A DNA stretch of 64,000 nt. Origin: Cenococcum geophilum 1.58. Taxonomy: Eukaryota > Ascomycota > Dothideomycetes > Gloniales > Gloniaceae. The stretch covers positions 1,674,001-1,738,000 of the forward strand of contig KV748195.1 in the NCBI GenBank assembly GCA_001692895.1, in the 5' to 3' direction. A program made the translations under genes and the position numbers. Shown one piece after another: positions 45,001 to 57,069 of this stretch (positions are counted from its first letter, which is position 1; every line of letters starts with the position of its first letter). The notes below the pieces were generated by a model that did not search any database, was not told where the DNA came from, and was given only the letters and a program-made list of their open reading frames with translations.

Positions 45001-47248
45001 TTATATGTCCTAGTTTAGTATGTCTTGCTTTATAGTAGGGGATATTAGAACTATTCCTAAAGGAGTACTAAATAAATAAAGGCGACGTGTGTTTCCTCTT
45101 TAAGGTACTATAATATCGGTATATAGAAAGGCTAGTGTTAGCAATTTAGGTTAATAGTCTTCTAAGTTTAGGCTTTTCTTTAGTGTTTTTAGAGCGGGAG
45201 GGGAACTTTTATTGTAGAGCTAGTATCTAATTAGTATTAAGGCTGTTATTTCTAATAAATGCTTTTAATTATTTTAACTCCCTATACTCTGTTTTAACTA
45301 GCTACGTATAAAAAGAATAGGATATGTATATTAAGAAGATTATAGGCTAGGTTTCTAAATTTTCTATAATATTATAAAACTTCGCCGCTTTAGACAAAAT
45401 TAGATAATAAAAAGAAGGAGAGATTTAGAGACTAACTTCTTTAGGGAGATTAAAATTATTTCTTAATGTTGGTATAGTGTATATAACTCTATAAACGAAA
45501 TATTAAGGGAACTTAGTAGCAAATAGGATAAAGTGCTATAGTTATAATAAACTTTACTCTATAAGAACGGTTTAGGAGATCCTAAGAATATTATAGCGGC
45601 CTTAATAAATTACTTCCCTTATAATATGTGCTAGTGTGCCTATACTATACCCGGCGTCCGATCTGGAAAGCAACTAAATATATTGTCCTACTTTATACCT
45701 ATTTTATTCTTATATGCAAGTAAGCGCTAATTATCCGACTCTAGCTACGGCTAATATATTCGGACTTATACGCGCCTATGCTCTCTATAGAGCCGCCCGT
45801 TGTTAGTAGCGGTGGCGCTAGTATTAGAATCACTACCGCCTAAGCTTTTGCTGCCTAAGCTTTGGCTACTATTCCTAAAATCGTTATCTCTATTATTGTC
45901 GTCCTTATCGTTATCTAGACTAATAGCATTATTATTAGCACCTTTGCCGTGCGGAATATATATACTAGTTTTGCTAGCGGCATAGTTATTACTTTACTGC
46001 GTTAAGCTCGGACTAGCGTATACATTTAGCGCATTACTATACTAATAACCCACTAATAGCTATAAATCTGACGTTAACTGTGTTATGCGTATAAGTTGCC
46101 CTATATTACTAAGTAAGTTGTATATAATTATTAACGGTTTTAAAGATAACTTTAATATTATCTTATTCTAATAGACAATTACTATTATTAATGTTATATA
46201 TTTTAGCACCTAGTAAAGGGTAATATTGGTTAGCTAATAGTCCGCATAGTTACTCTATTTATAGTTAATAGTATAGTTATATATTACCTTTGCTCCTAAA
46301 GAGGATATTTAAAGGGAGGTAGACTAAGTTATAATATCTACTTTAGATCTAAAGTAGCGGCGTACTAGTAATAACTTTAAATATCGCAATGTTCTTATAG
46401 GCCTTATACTCCCGTTAAGCTGTTTAAAACTTATTCCTATTAAACTACGCCGCTTATTCTAAAATAAATAATTCCTATATTTATATCGCTATAAAGTTAC
46501 TATACTAGCCCTACGGGACACCTTCCTAGTCGCTATTAGGGTCATCCTTACCGCTCTCCCCAGCCTCACTATTGCTGCTATTACTTTTATCTTTATCTAT
46601 ATATATATCCTTATTAACGTATTAATCGCCCTCTATTTATTTATATAGAGAGACTAATTATCTTAAGGGCTCTAGCGGCCCCATATCTAGCCTATACCCT
46701 TAATATTTACTAACATAGTTTGCGGGCAAGTGGCCCACGCGGGCATGTGGCCTACCCTATTAAAATCATCAAAATCGCGACGCGTTACTTAAACTATTAC
46801 CTTAATGGCTACACCATAATAATAAAACCCCGTTTTTTAAGAGGGCAGACTTATTCTAGCTATTAATGCCTATAAGTAAGGCCAATTTCAAAGCTTCTAA
46901 GCTGCTACTAGCACGTACGATGTGCCCCGAACTACAGCCCGGCGACATAATAAAGGCGTTTAAGTAAAACGCGGTTCTATTGCTTTAAATCACCGTCTTA
47001 TACCAGCACAAGAAGAAAGCCTTAAGCAGTGGATCCTATTAATAGATTAACGCGGTATGCTACCTAAAGCTACTACCATGCGGCAAATGGCTAGCCTTTT
47101 AGCTACTTATACTAGATCGCGACTAGTTAGCAAGTAATAGGTATACGAATTTATTAAGCGCTATAACGACCTATAATCTAAATGGAATCGCAAGTACGAC
47201 TACTAGCGTGCTAAATGCGAGAATTCTATACTTATTTGGGGCTGGTTT

Positions 47249-49330
47249 TTTATTTTTTTTATTTTTTTTATATCCATTGTATTATACTACGTACAATACT
47301 ACGCATGCAGCCTTGGGCTATAGCGCTATAGTTCTATATATATAAATCCNTTCNAGGCAGCTTAATATATACTAGTAGCTATATCCTAGTAGTTTATAAA
47401 CCCCTAAATTAGGAGTTTATAGTTTCCTAGTAAAATACTAAGATACTGCAACTACTAGGGAATGAGAAAATGGTAAAAAAAAACTATAAGAAATCCTAAC
47501 CCCTGTTCCTGTCCTTTTGCAATTTATTTCTATCCTTTTACTCTCTAATATCTTTTTAAGAGCCTAGTAGGAGTTGCCTCCTTCTAGAATCCTATCTGTT
47601 TTATTCTTCTATAGAATTTTCTTCGCGTACTAGTTTAGCAGCTTTTAGAGTCTTATAGTCTTTACTATTAGTAAAGAGGGGTAGTATGCTGGTAAGGCCT
47701 GCCTATTATTATACAGGTAGAACAGGAATAGTCTTTAGATAAATATATAGCTGTATAGTATCTATAGGCCCTAGTAGAGCACCTATCTCCTATATGGCCA
47801 AATTTTTGGCAGCTTGTACACTACGTAGTAGGAGAGACTTTAAGGTATTTTACTACCTTAGTAGCTGTACCTGCAATTAATATCTCTTTTTACTTAAGGA
47901 TTTCTTGTCTTTTTTCTTCGTTCTTTATAGTAAAAACTATAGAGCTAAATCTAGTCTATAGATTGTGTCTTTTTATACTAGATAAGATCCATCTAGGTAG
48001 TCCTTGTATCCTTATAGGATTAAAGGTCTTAATTCCTTCTTTTAGAAGCTTAGAGCCTCCTTCTCTTAGGAAAGGTAGGGTAGGAACCCTATAGGCTATA
48101 ATTTAAACCTATAGTTCTAGTTTTTGTTCTCTTTAAAAGGTAAAGCAGTTATGCTAGATTTCCTTATATTTAACTAGGAAATCCGTATTATACTCTTCCG
48201 TAGTTATAAGGAGAATATTTTATTTTCCTTTAGTTCTAGCTATGGATGCTAAAACAGGTTTTTCTACTTGTAGTTTTAATATAAATAGTTAATTGACTTT
48301 GTTTCGTATAGAGAAGGTATTTAAAGATTGGTCCTTTTAGTCTATAATTAAGACTAGCTTTCTTTCTTATAGCTGCTTTTTCTTACTTCTAGTAGAAGTA
48401 GAAGGAGTAGGAAATAGTAGTAACGAGGAGGGTAGAGAGGACAAAGTAGGGAGGTCCTTCTTTAGCCTCTCTGCGTAGGTTTCTTTAGTAGGGGCTACCT
48501 CCTTACGGAGAGCTCTTACTTCTTTAACTAGTCCTTTTAGGACATCTTTTGTCTTTTCTTTTCGTTTTATAAAGGGGTTTTCTCCTACTAGGACACTACG
48601 TGTATAGTCTTCTAGCTGTTTAACTTATTTCTTTTTATCTTCTTCTTCTTTTTCTCCCAGCCCTTTATAGGCCTGGGTTAGGCTATCTAGAGCCTTTTAT
48701 AGGTGTTATTCTGGAGAAAGGGGAGAGAAAGATATACTAGGTATATTAGCCGTAAAAGTTATTAGTTTAGTTATCTTTTTTACAGGTTTTTAGTTTTCTT
48801 TTTTAGTAGAAGACTAAGGATGTTTTCTTTTTTCTCCTGTCCTAAATAGGCTAGGAGAAGGAGAAGGGCTAGAAAAAGTAAACGTAGATATAGACTTATT
48901 ATCACTTATTTCTATAGGAGGTTTCTTTTTAGGCCTGCCGGGCCTTGGCATTTTGTGTCTTATAGGGGGGTTTCCCTAGTTTTTACTATCCTTATACCCT
49001 TTTCTCCTCACTAATCCTACTAGAAGATTTCTAGGGAGATTAGGCTAAGAGGTAGTAGAGAAACTAGCCCCTATTTTATAGTTTTGGTATTAGTAGTAGT
49101 AGTAGTAGTTTTAGTGTTTCTGTCCGTGCCTTGCTTATAAGCTAGGGCCACCCTTAGAGAAAATTTTCTATTAGGAAAAGGGGGTAAAATGACAAATAAA
49201 TCCACCTCTAGCTCGCTAGGCAGTAGGAATTAGGTCTTAAAAGTTAGAAAATTGATTGTTTTTGGTGCTAAGATGGGTATACGTAAGTTTTGGAGTGTGG
49301 CGCTACCTTTTAGTAAGGTTGTATGTGTAG
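47249..49330 (-). mobile_element. LINE H2, ORF1-only derivative
   Basis: The A-rich tail (as T runs, 47249-47272) is at the left, so the element reads leftward. The flanks are an imperfect duplication of about 21 bp (47227-47248 and 49331-49351) that differs by transitions and one base indel. Its 3' 300 bp match the end of LINE H1 (26390-26690 reversed). ORF1 is followed almost directly by this 3' end, so ORF2 is absent. The 5' leader of about 380 bp suggests a full 5' end, making it an internally deleted, non-autonomous form. Confidence 0.88.
47600..48951 (-). pseudogene. LINE H2 ORF1 with zinc knuckles
   Basis: The start is ATG 48949-48951: MPRPGRPKKKPPIEISDNK, a basic N-terminus. A Ser/Pro-rich region and a charged helix (KEVAPTKETYAERLKKDLP) follow, then an RNA-binding-like middle (ILLITTEEYNTDFLVKYKEI). 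A knuckle C-X2-C-X4-H-X4-C is intact (CTSCQKFGHIGDRC, about 47810-47850), with a second Cys-rich segment after it (SCSTCIIIGRPYQHTT). Few in-frame stops. The frame runs into 3' end sequence of the H family near 47590. Confidence 0.88.
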
Positions 49331-51949
49331 TATATTTATTAGAGCTAGTTTAAACGCGTTTAAGATATAAAAAAAATATAGAATTCTTAATAAAGATACC
49401 TAGAATTTTAATAAGACCGGCTTCTAAATGGGTGTTATTATAACTATAAAAGTTGTTATTAGAACTAATAGGGCTGGCCGGCCTAAATTAGTATAGCTAG
49501 GCAATTAAGAATAGGTTACAATTATTAAGGCTATTAATGCCTTTAGGGTCGCAATTCCACTACTTATTATTTTTAAGGCAGTAATGCACTAAGCTGCCTA
49601 GTATAAGGACAATATTATACCATACAATTTATCGATTAATATTAGTAATAATGGCTAGACAATAAACGAGATTAGCCTAACCTGGCTAAATCTATTCTAT
49701 AAGTATATAAAGGATCGCACTATTGGCACGCATTGGCTGCTAGTACTAGATGGCCACAATAGTTACGTATTGCCTGAATTTGATTAGTTCTACCTGGATT
49801 ATCAGATAGTTGTCCTCTGTATACTAGCGCATTTATCGCATCTACTGCAGCCACTAGATATAGGCTGCTTCTTAGTCCTTAAGTAATTATATAGACGCCT
49901 TGTCGAATAGATTATAGCCTATGGTGTTAACTATATCAATAAATACAAATTTTTGCCACTATATAGGTAGGCTAGACAGGCAGTACTGCATTGGAATAAT
50001 ATATAGGTAGGATTTGCAGCTACTAGCTTAGTTCCTTACGATCTAGATCGCGTACTATTACTGCTGCATACCGAATATCAGACGCCGTCGCCCTAACGTC
50101 CGCCATTAAATGCCTCTTAGGTAGCCGAAACACCCTATAATATTACTAGCCTATAACATCAGACAGCTCTAATTAGGCGTTATCTTAAACGGCGTACGTA
50201 TAGCCTACTAAGTCCAATAGAATAAGCCATTGGCTAGCTTGTTAAGGGGTATAAAATAGCAATGTTAAGTGCTATACTGCTTACAAGCGAAAATAAGAAG
50301 CTACGCATGGAAAATTAGCGCTAGAAAAGGAAGAGGGCAAAGAAGTGTACGTATATAGCTAGGGGGTGTGTTTTATTAGGAGCGGAAGGGGCCTTTTGTG
50401 TATAAGCTGCCTAAGAAGGTATAGTAAAGGGGGCAGTAAAAGCAGCGACCGAGCGACCACAATAAGTACCACGTAAGTGCAGTATATGTAAATCATTAGA
50501 ACACACGGCACGTATATGTCCTAGACGTTAGACAACTAGCTAGTAGATAGCTACACCAAATATAATTATTCGTGGTTAAGTAATTCGCTATATTTGCCCT
50601 TAGTAGCTTAGTAGGGTGGGCCATATACCCGCGTGGGCCACTTGCCCACAGACTACGTTATCCCCGCTATTTACTAAATTAAAGATATTACTTTAAGGTA
50701 AGTCTGGGATATTAGCGTTATTATCTTTATTACTACCGTCTAGGTTACTAGTATTTAGACTATTACTAGTTCTAAGAAGTAAAATTAGGCTACCGCGGCC
50801 CGGTAGCGGCGTTAACTTTAATATATATATAGGACTAGATATAAGGCTCTCTACTTATAGCTAGGCTAACCTTTACCGCTTTATTAAATAAGAGTTTTCT
50901 AAAGCTGGTTTTAAGGTTAAGTCTAGCACTTCTATAGAGGAAATAGCCGTATTAGCGGATAAAGTATGCTTCCGCTTATATATTATAGACGGCTAACTTA
51001 TTATACCTAGATCCTTATAAAGAGGTTTATCCCGCTCTAGTAGACTATTTTTAAATATATTAAAATAGGGACTCTATAAGTCTGTAGGAAGATGACTTAC
51101 TATTATATATACCTTTAGTATTCTCTATAGAGGGGGCGCGTATACTAGCTGCGCCTAGACTGTTATTCTAATATTTTAGTAACCCGCTACTAGATTAGAT
51201 ATCCCCTATACTATAACTTACTTTAGCTATATTATCCTCTAAAACTAAAGAAAATTCTATTATTAATTAGTAAATAAGAGCTATAATGCTATTAATATGC
51301 CTACCTAAACTACTTTTACTAAATAACCTATCTATAGCTAAGTCTATCTTCTTAACGCCTATAGCTTAGTTAGCCCCTTTCTAGCTAGGTTAGTAACTCT
51401 ATAGTATTTACGGATAAATAGGGCTAAGACTACCTTCGCCGTCTACACGCATATATTAGCTAATATCTATTATTTTATACTATTTAAGACGTAGATAATA
51501 CCTTAATATAGTAAACTTAAAAAATTAATAGCTCTTACTAGAGCTAGTAGTCCTAAATCTGGAAAACGTAACGCTTTAAAGTCTAATAGATTAGTTAAGG
51601 AGTCGTTAATATTAGCCCACTCTCTATTATATTTAGGGGAGCCAGCTTCGCTAAAGTTAGGTTCCGTTATTTTAGGCTTCGCCTTAGGCTTAGCCTTAGA
51701 TTTTATCTTAGGCTTAAGTATTAGAGGAATATAAGGAATATATTTTATAGGAGGAAGTAAAGGGGTAAGTAAAAAAGTACTAAAAGAGGAGGCTATTTTA
51801 GTATTAAGATCTACTAGCTCCTCTAGTTATAAGAATAGGAGCTAGTCCGGAGGTTAAAATATATAGCTACATCTCTAAGCTAAGAAGTATTACTTTATAT
51901 ACTACTACTAACAACGCCGCCTAAGGTAGGATTATAAGGAACCTGTATA

Positions 51950-52880
51950 AATATCGTATCCTAGTATAGAAGCTTAGTTATAGGGGGCAGTGTAAGGGAG
52001 CTGCCTATATTAGGGGGGGTAAGGACCAGCTTAAAGTCCTATCGCCCTTAGCGTTTCTAAGATAATTATATATTATACTTATAGGCGCTATAAAGGCTCT
52101 ATTATAATAAGAGTATATATAGCTCCCTGGGCAATTAGCCAGTAAATATTATAAGAAACCCTCTAGACAGTTCTCCGCATCTTAGTATACCTATCTATAT
52201 TATAACCTTGTCCGCATCTTTTAGCTAATTAAGAATCTATATTACTTTAAACAAAACTGCTAATTATTAGCTAATTCTTTAATTATCGGCTAACCCCTTA
52301 TATAGGATGAGGCTATATTAGATAACGCATTAATAATTAATTCTTACTAGTATTACCCTACGCTAGTTAGACGGTTAGCTTAGAGGACTCTGTCTATATC
52401 TTATAGCGCGCTTAATACTATCGCTAAGCTATTATTAGCCAACTTCTAGGCACTAGCTCCCTGCTAGTTGCATTATAATATTATAACTACGCTAAACACT
52501 TTATATAAGGCGGAGCGTCCTATAGGGGCTATAATAGCAATATAGAGGTTATAAGAACGAAATTAATACCTTATACCAGTAACTTACCGCGTTATTACTA
52601 AGGGATTTAGCCTTAGTGGGATATAGATAACGGAGCGTGGATTAGCTAGCGTATTTTACTAAAGGGCTAAAGTTAGAGAGTATAATGTAAGGTAATTAGA
52701 GCTAAGATAATAGCATAAGTACTATATATTCTTTAGCTAAAATATACATTAGTCAGTACGCAGTAAATACTATTAGTAACCCTAAGGTAGAGAATAAGTC
52801 CCTAAATATATAGGCTAGTATTAACTATGCGACTAGTAGGATATATCGCCACTTTAACCGCAGCCGTAACTCGCCTAAGA
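51950..52880 (+). pseudogene. Unidentified degraded frame U3
   Basis: A single plus frame with only TAA/TAG interruptions spans about 300 codons: KVLSPLAFLR, QLASKYYKKPSRQFSAS, DEAILDNALIINSY, TLSISYSALNTIAKLLLANF, TLYKAERPIGAIIAI and YRVITKGFSLSGI-ITERG. No family recognised. The opposite strand is also partly readable between 51900 and 52300 (CGQGYNIDRYTKMRR), so the strand call is tentative. If right, U2 and U3 are divergent from about 51.9 kb. Confidence 0.35.
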
Positions 52881-53124
52881 GAAGAAAGTAAAAGTTAATA
52901 AGAGAAGAATAGGGAGAGTATATAAGAGAAAAGGAAAGGTGTCTATAAACTACTTATAGGGATAAGTCTAGAAGCGGCTTTTCTAGCAGCGTCTTAGGGT
53001 GCCTAAAAGTAGATGGTATAGTATATATAAAAATAAGATAATAGGGAGGAATAGATTAATAGAAGTAGAGTTAGGGATAGTGTATATACTGCGGTAGAGT
53101 TTTAAAAAAAAGCCTTATAATAGA
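52881..53124. other. Purine-rich spacer before gypsy C
   Basis: A purine-rich, non-coding-looking stretch (AGAGAAGAAAG type words) separates U3 from the truncated gypsy copy. Nothing further was recognised. Confidence 0.4.
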
Positions 53125-56100
53125 TAATTAAGGAAAGTTCTAGTTAGAATTCTTTAAACGCTTATATAATTATAAGGAGTTCTTTATTATAGATCTTATA
53201 GTTATACTCTTATAGTATAAGCTTAGACGAGTAGAATACGACTAGGTAAAGGAAACCGTTATTACCTATCTAGGAGAGGACGCCTATATTAACGTAGTTT
53301 AAGGAGTCAGTTTTAAGATAGAGTTATTGTCCTAGTATAAAGTAGGCTAGAATAGGTGCTTTAGTAAAGGCATTTTTAAGGTCTTAGAACGCCTTCTTAT
53401 ATTTAGGCGTCTAGGTAAAGCGTAAGTGCGTTTTTCTTCCTTTTATAAAAAGGCCCTTTGTTTATATTATTGCTATAAGTAGTGCTACTACGCCTAAGAA
53501 GTTATATATAAATTTCTAATAGAAGTTAGCAAAACTAAGGAAGGCTTATATATCCCTTAATGCAGTTAAGGGCTTACTATTTAGTAATTATATATACCTT
53601 CTTAGGGTCTATATGGACACCCTTAGTAGTAATAATTAGTTTAAGGTATTTTACTTCTATAACTAAGAATTTATATTTCTTTAAATTAATATAAAGTCCT
53701 ACGTCCCTAAGGCGCTATAGGACCTTTTAAACGTATTTAGTATACTTAAAAGGGTTATTACTATAAATAAGTATATTGTCTAGGTACGCGGAGCAGAAGT
53801 TATTAAGGTTATTCTATAAAGCATTATTAATATAGCTTTAAAAGGTGCCTAGGCCGTTATATACGCTAAAGGGTATAATAGTATATTTAAATTAGCCAAA
53901 GCGTAATATAAATGCAGTTTTCTATTTATTACCTTCCTATATTTAGAAATAGTTAAAGGCGGCGATAATATCGAGCTTAGTATAGATTTTGGCTTAGCTA
54001 AGCCGCTTAAGGGTCTCCCGTATAAGCGGTACTAGGTATTAATTTTTAATTATAATAGCGTTAAGTCCTCTATAGTTAACGTAGAATTAAATACCTTCTT
54101 TTAGCTTCTTAGTGAGAAGGATAAGGGCAGCTGCTAGTAATATACTAGGACAAATAAACCCTTTATTAAGGTGCTCGTCGATATAATTTCTTATAACTAG
54201 AAGTTCGTCTTTTAATATTAAGTAGGGTCTCTTATAAGGTAGCGTTTTTCCTTATTTAATGTTAATAATATAGTTATTAGGTTAATATAGGGGGAGTATA
54301 TCTACGCCCTTTTATAAGCATATATTAATAAAGTCGTAGTACCTCTTAGAGAGGAGCTTGCGGAGTTCTTTATTAGTAAGTCCTTTTTTAAGTTTTCTAT
54401 ACTTTTTAAAGTTTAAAGGTAAAAGTCTATAAAGTTCCATAGGGGTATTATTTTCTAAAAGGTTAACTATATCTATCCTATTACTATAAAGAACGTAATC
54501 CTATTCTTTATTAAGCTTATATAGTTATAATTAGGGAGCTATAGTAACGGTCTAGCCTTTCCTATATACTATACGGTAAAAGGCCACGGCATTTACGTAG
54601 TAGTAGTTAGTCGTAGGTGGGGTAATAAGGGGTTTTTTAGGTTAATATCCTAGTAAGTAAATAGAGGCAGCTAGGCTATGTCCTAGGCAAGTCTCTCTAT
54701 AGTATTTAGAGTTAAAGGTTGCTTTTCTCTTTTCCTAGTTAATGGCGGGGTTATATTATTTAAGCTAGCTTATTTTAAGGATAATAGGGTAGTTAGTAAG
54801 TAGTGTAATATAGGCCTAAATCTTTTCCTAGTGCCTATTTATATTTAAGTAGAGTTATACTATATAGGTAATCTTCTATACGGTATAACTACTATTAGCG
54901 AGTTATAGGGCGCGGGCTTTAGTAAGGGGTAAGGTAGGTAGGTTATAAATACACATAGATTAGGTATCTATAAATTAGTTAGTAGCTTTACAGTTAATTA
55001 TAAAACGGCTTTTATATTATTTTATAGCAGTAGTTCCTATTATAGGTAAAAGTATCTATTTCCGTCTATTTATTTTTACTAAGTTATTTATTAAGCAGGC
55101 CGATATATAGATCCCTCTATTATTAGGGCGTCCTAACCTACAACTTAGGGCTAAGACTTAGCGTTTTCCGCTTCCGTATCCAATTCTACTACTATTACTA
55201 TATCTTTATCTTATATAGTAGTGGCGTATAGCAATATATTCAGTATTTAGGGTATTAGGTTAAGTATTAGGCGGTAGGTACTAAACTTAGCTATTAGGCA
55301 GTTTAGGTTATCGTAATAATAGCCTTCTTAATAGTATTTATAGTAGCGTCCTAGTTTCTAGAGTAGCTCGCGCTCTCTATTTAAGAGTTTTTACGGAAAG
55401 GTTAGTATAGAGAGGTTAATGTTAGCTCTAGTAGTACTTAAGGTAGTAGGTGTTGGTGGCTTAGTATATATAGGTTTGGTAGGCCTAGAGGGCTTCTATA
55501 AAGAGGTCTTTAAATAAAAGTTAGTAGTAGCAATTTAATTCAGTCGTTGTTTAATCTTTTATAAGGCTGCTACTATCTTATAAATATTATTATAGTTATA
55601 GCTAGCGGCTACGTAACTAAGGCGATAAGTAACTTTTTTAAGGAAATCCTCCTAATCTTTAGTATTATCTTAGGTAAGGGCTTTAGTGTATTCCTAGAAT
55701 TTAATATAGAACTTATTAAATAATTTAGTAGGGCTTATCTTTAGGGCACGTAGTTTAGCTTAGTTGGTGGCCAGTAGGTTATAGTCGCGGTATATTAAGT
55801 TAAGATTATTAAGGACTTTTTAGTAAGACTGCTACTTCTAGGGGCTACTAGTCTCCTATTAGGCAAAGAGTTTATTAAATAGTATACCCTTTATTCGCCT
55901 AATAATATAGCTAATCTTAATATCTTCTATAGGAAAGAGGTAGGCGCTTTAAGTTAGTTTTTCGCGGATTTATATCTTCTAGTAGCTATATTCCTTACGG
56001 TCTCCTTAAAAAACTAGGGGATTAGGATAGCGTATATTAGACCTTATAGTAGCAGTTTAGGTCTAATTATTATAGCTTTTATTATTGCTACTTTAGTAGG

Positions 56101-56550
56101 GGTTCTTATTAGGTGAAGCTGCTTAGCACTAACCCTCTATTAAGTATTAAGTAGGTAAAGTTACTAGGGGCATAGAGACTTAGGTGGCGTTATATATAGT
56201 AAAGAGGTATCTAGCGTTGTTACGAATATGCTTACTAAGTTAAGATTATAGGTATTTAATTATGCCTTCTTTTTTAGTAACTGTAGCAATTAGTATAATC
56301 TTATTCTTTTTTAACTATTAAACGTTACGTTTAGACATATGGAGGTTATCTTTGGTTTCTTAACGTATATTATTAGTGAGCGCCTTATAAGCTTATAGGT
56401 CTTAAATAATATCGTAATTTTAGGTAGTACGTATCTTAGCTTGTATAAGCTTTAGGTAGTAGTCCTATAAAAGGCGGTAGTATTTATTAGGGTTTCGTAT
56501 TACCATTTTTATAAACATCTTAGCGTCTTATATTTCAATTTTAATAGGTA
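53125..56550 (-). pseudogene. Gypsy C gag-pol fragment
   Basis: The fragment encodes, right to left, gag (gag helices as in gypsy B), a zinc-knuckle-like segment near 55340 with Cys replaced by Tyr (YYKYY-EGYYYDN), the protease (Asp to Asn and Gly to Lys at the active site) and RT up to part of RNase H. Relative to gypsy B it carries more A/T at variable sites, so it is the more heavily RIPed copy. Confidence 0.88.
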
Positions 56551-56876
56551 ATAGCCCTTCCGTTTACTTGTCCGTAGTTATATAGTTAATAAAAGATAAG
56601 ATATTATTGGTGTCTATCTCCTTAGGGGTTAAGGCTGGGGCTAATAAATCGAATTCTCCTGGGATTAATTAGCGTTGTAGGTTAAGTATAGGTATTAGAT
56701 TGTTTTTTAGGTTTAATATAATAGCTAATAAGGAATATTGTCTTACTATTATAGGTTCCTTAGAAGTATAAAGTAAGGTAATTTATAGATATGCTGCTTT
56801 TAGTAGCACCTACAGTATTATAGAGACGTAGAATTGGTTATAGGCTAAGTGTTAGTAGTAAAAAGGCGTAATATAA

Positions 56877-57069
56877 TGTTATGGAACGGGGGCAGTGGCC
56901 ATAGAGCGTATACATTTAAGGAGTCTACAAGACGTTGCGCGATTGATCGTAAGGGTCGAGGGCGTAAGGAGGTGATATACTTACGCGTAGCTGACATAAG
57001 CTGTACGCGAGGTGTATGCAAGAGCACGGGGCTCTCCTATGGAGGCCCCTACGGTAGGGTTCCGTAACA
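56877..57069 (-). repeat. 5' LTR of gypsy C
   Basis: A 193-bp sequence starting TGTTATGGAACG and ending TTCCGTAACA matches the gypsy B LTRs throughout. A 72-codon open frame across it is an artefact of its low RIP load. Gypsy D begins immediately to the right. Confidence 0.93.

Larger units (their letters stand above)
46805..50579 (+). pseudogene. Fot1/pogo transposase, interrupted, with C-terminal zinc knuckle
   Basis: ATG 46805 lies 92 bp inside the left end. The N-terminal CENP-B-type HTH reads INAYK-GQFQSF, STYDVPRTT, then EESLKQWILLID-RGM and VYEFIKRYNDL-SKWNRKYDY. After the LINE the DDE domain follows: the first Asp is lost (NFNKTGF at 49407-49424 for NFDETGF, catalytic codon 49410-49412). 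The second is kept (LVLDGHNSY, 49749-49751), and the third too (HLLQPLDIGCF, 49857-49859). The end carries an intact CCHC knuckle CSICKSLEHTARIC before TAA 50577-50579. The protein without the LINE would be about 557 residues. Fewer than usual RIP stops are present. Confidence 0.94.
46713..50658 (+). mobile_element. Fot1/pogo DNA transposon carrying a LINE
   Basis: Terminal inverted repeats of about 52 bp, starting ACATAGTTTGCGGGCAAGTG at the left and ACGTAGTCTGTGGGCAAGTG on the reversed right end, are flanked by TA (46711-46712 and 50659-50660), the target of the Tc1/mariner superfamily. Without the LINE (47249-49330 plus its duplication) the element is about 1.84 kb, the usual Fot1 size, with one transposase gene. 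It lies inside U2. It is much less RIPed than its surroundings. Confidence 0.95.
45000..51900 (-). pseudogene. Unidentified degraded gene U2, split by the pogo element
   Basis: On the minus strand, from about 51860 the frame reads a Lys-Pro linker (ILKPKIKSKAKPKAKPKITE), REWANINDSLTNLLDFKALR, and further on an Asn/Ser/Asp-rich linker SNSLNTSNLDGSNKDNNAN up to the pogo insertion at 50659. Left of the transposon it resumes as VNIKGIG, then the acidic linker SNSSNSEAGESGKDDPNSD (about 46540) and, near 45800-45985, GANNNAISLDNDKDDNNRDN. Alternating ordered and acidic linkers look like a large multidomain protein. No domain was identified, and the 5' limit and strand right of 51900 are uncertain. 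Confidence 0.4.
53125..57069 (-). mobile_element. Gypsy C, 3'-truncated second copy of gypsy B
   Basis: The sequence is collinear with 9078-13002 from the RNase H/RT region to the 5' LTR (56877-57069), with differences that are mainly C/T and G/A. The RT motif region is at about 53775, the protease site reads NCKAT near 54985, and gag lies at about 55300-56500. Integrase, chromodomain and 3' LTR are missing, so the left end at about 53125 is a deletion or truncation. No target duplication can be checked. Confidence 0.93.

Noticed and set aside
45800-45985. 61-codon Leu-rich plus-strand frame suggesting a membrane protein
   Set aside because: The complementary strand reads as an Asn/Asp-rich linker continuous with U2; Leu runs are its antisense.
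39893-52880. Starship-type element with a tyrosine-recombinase captain
   Set aside because: The U1-U3 frames were read for captain-like (DUF3435) motifs and none were recognised; no terminal structure was found. Left as unidentified.
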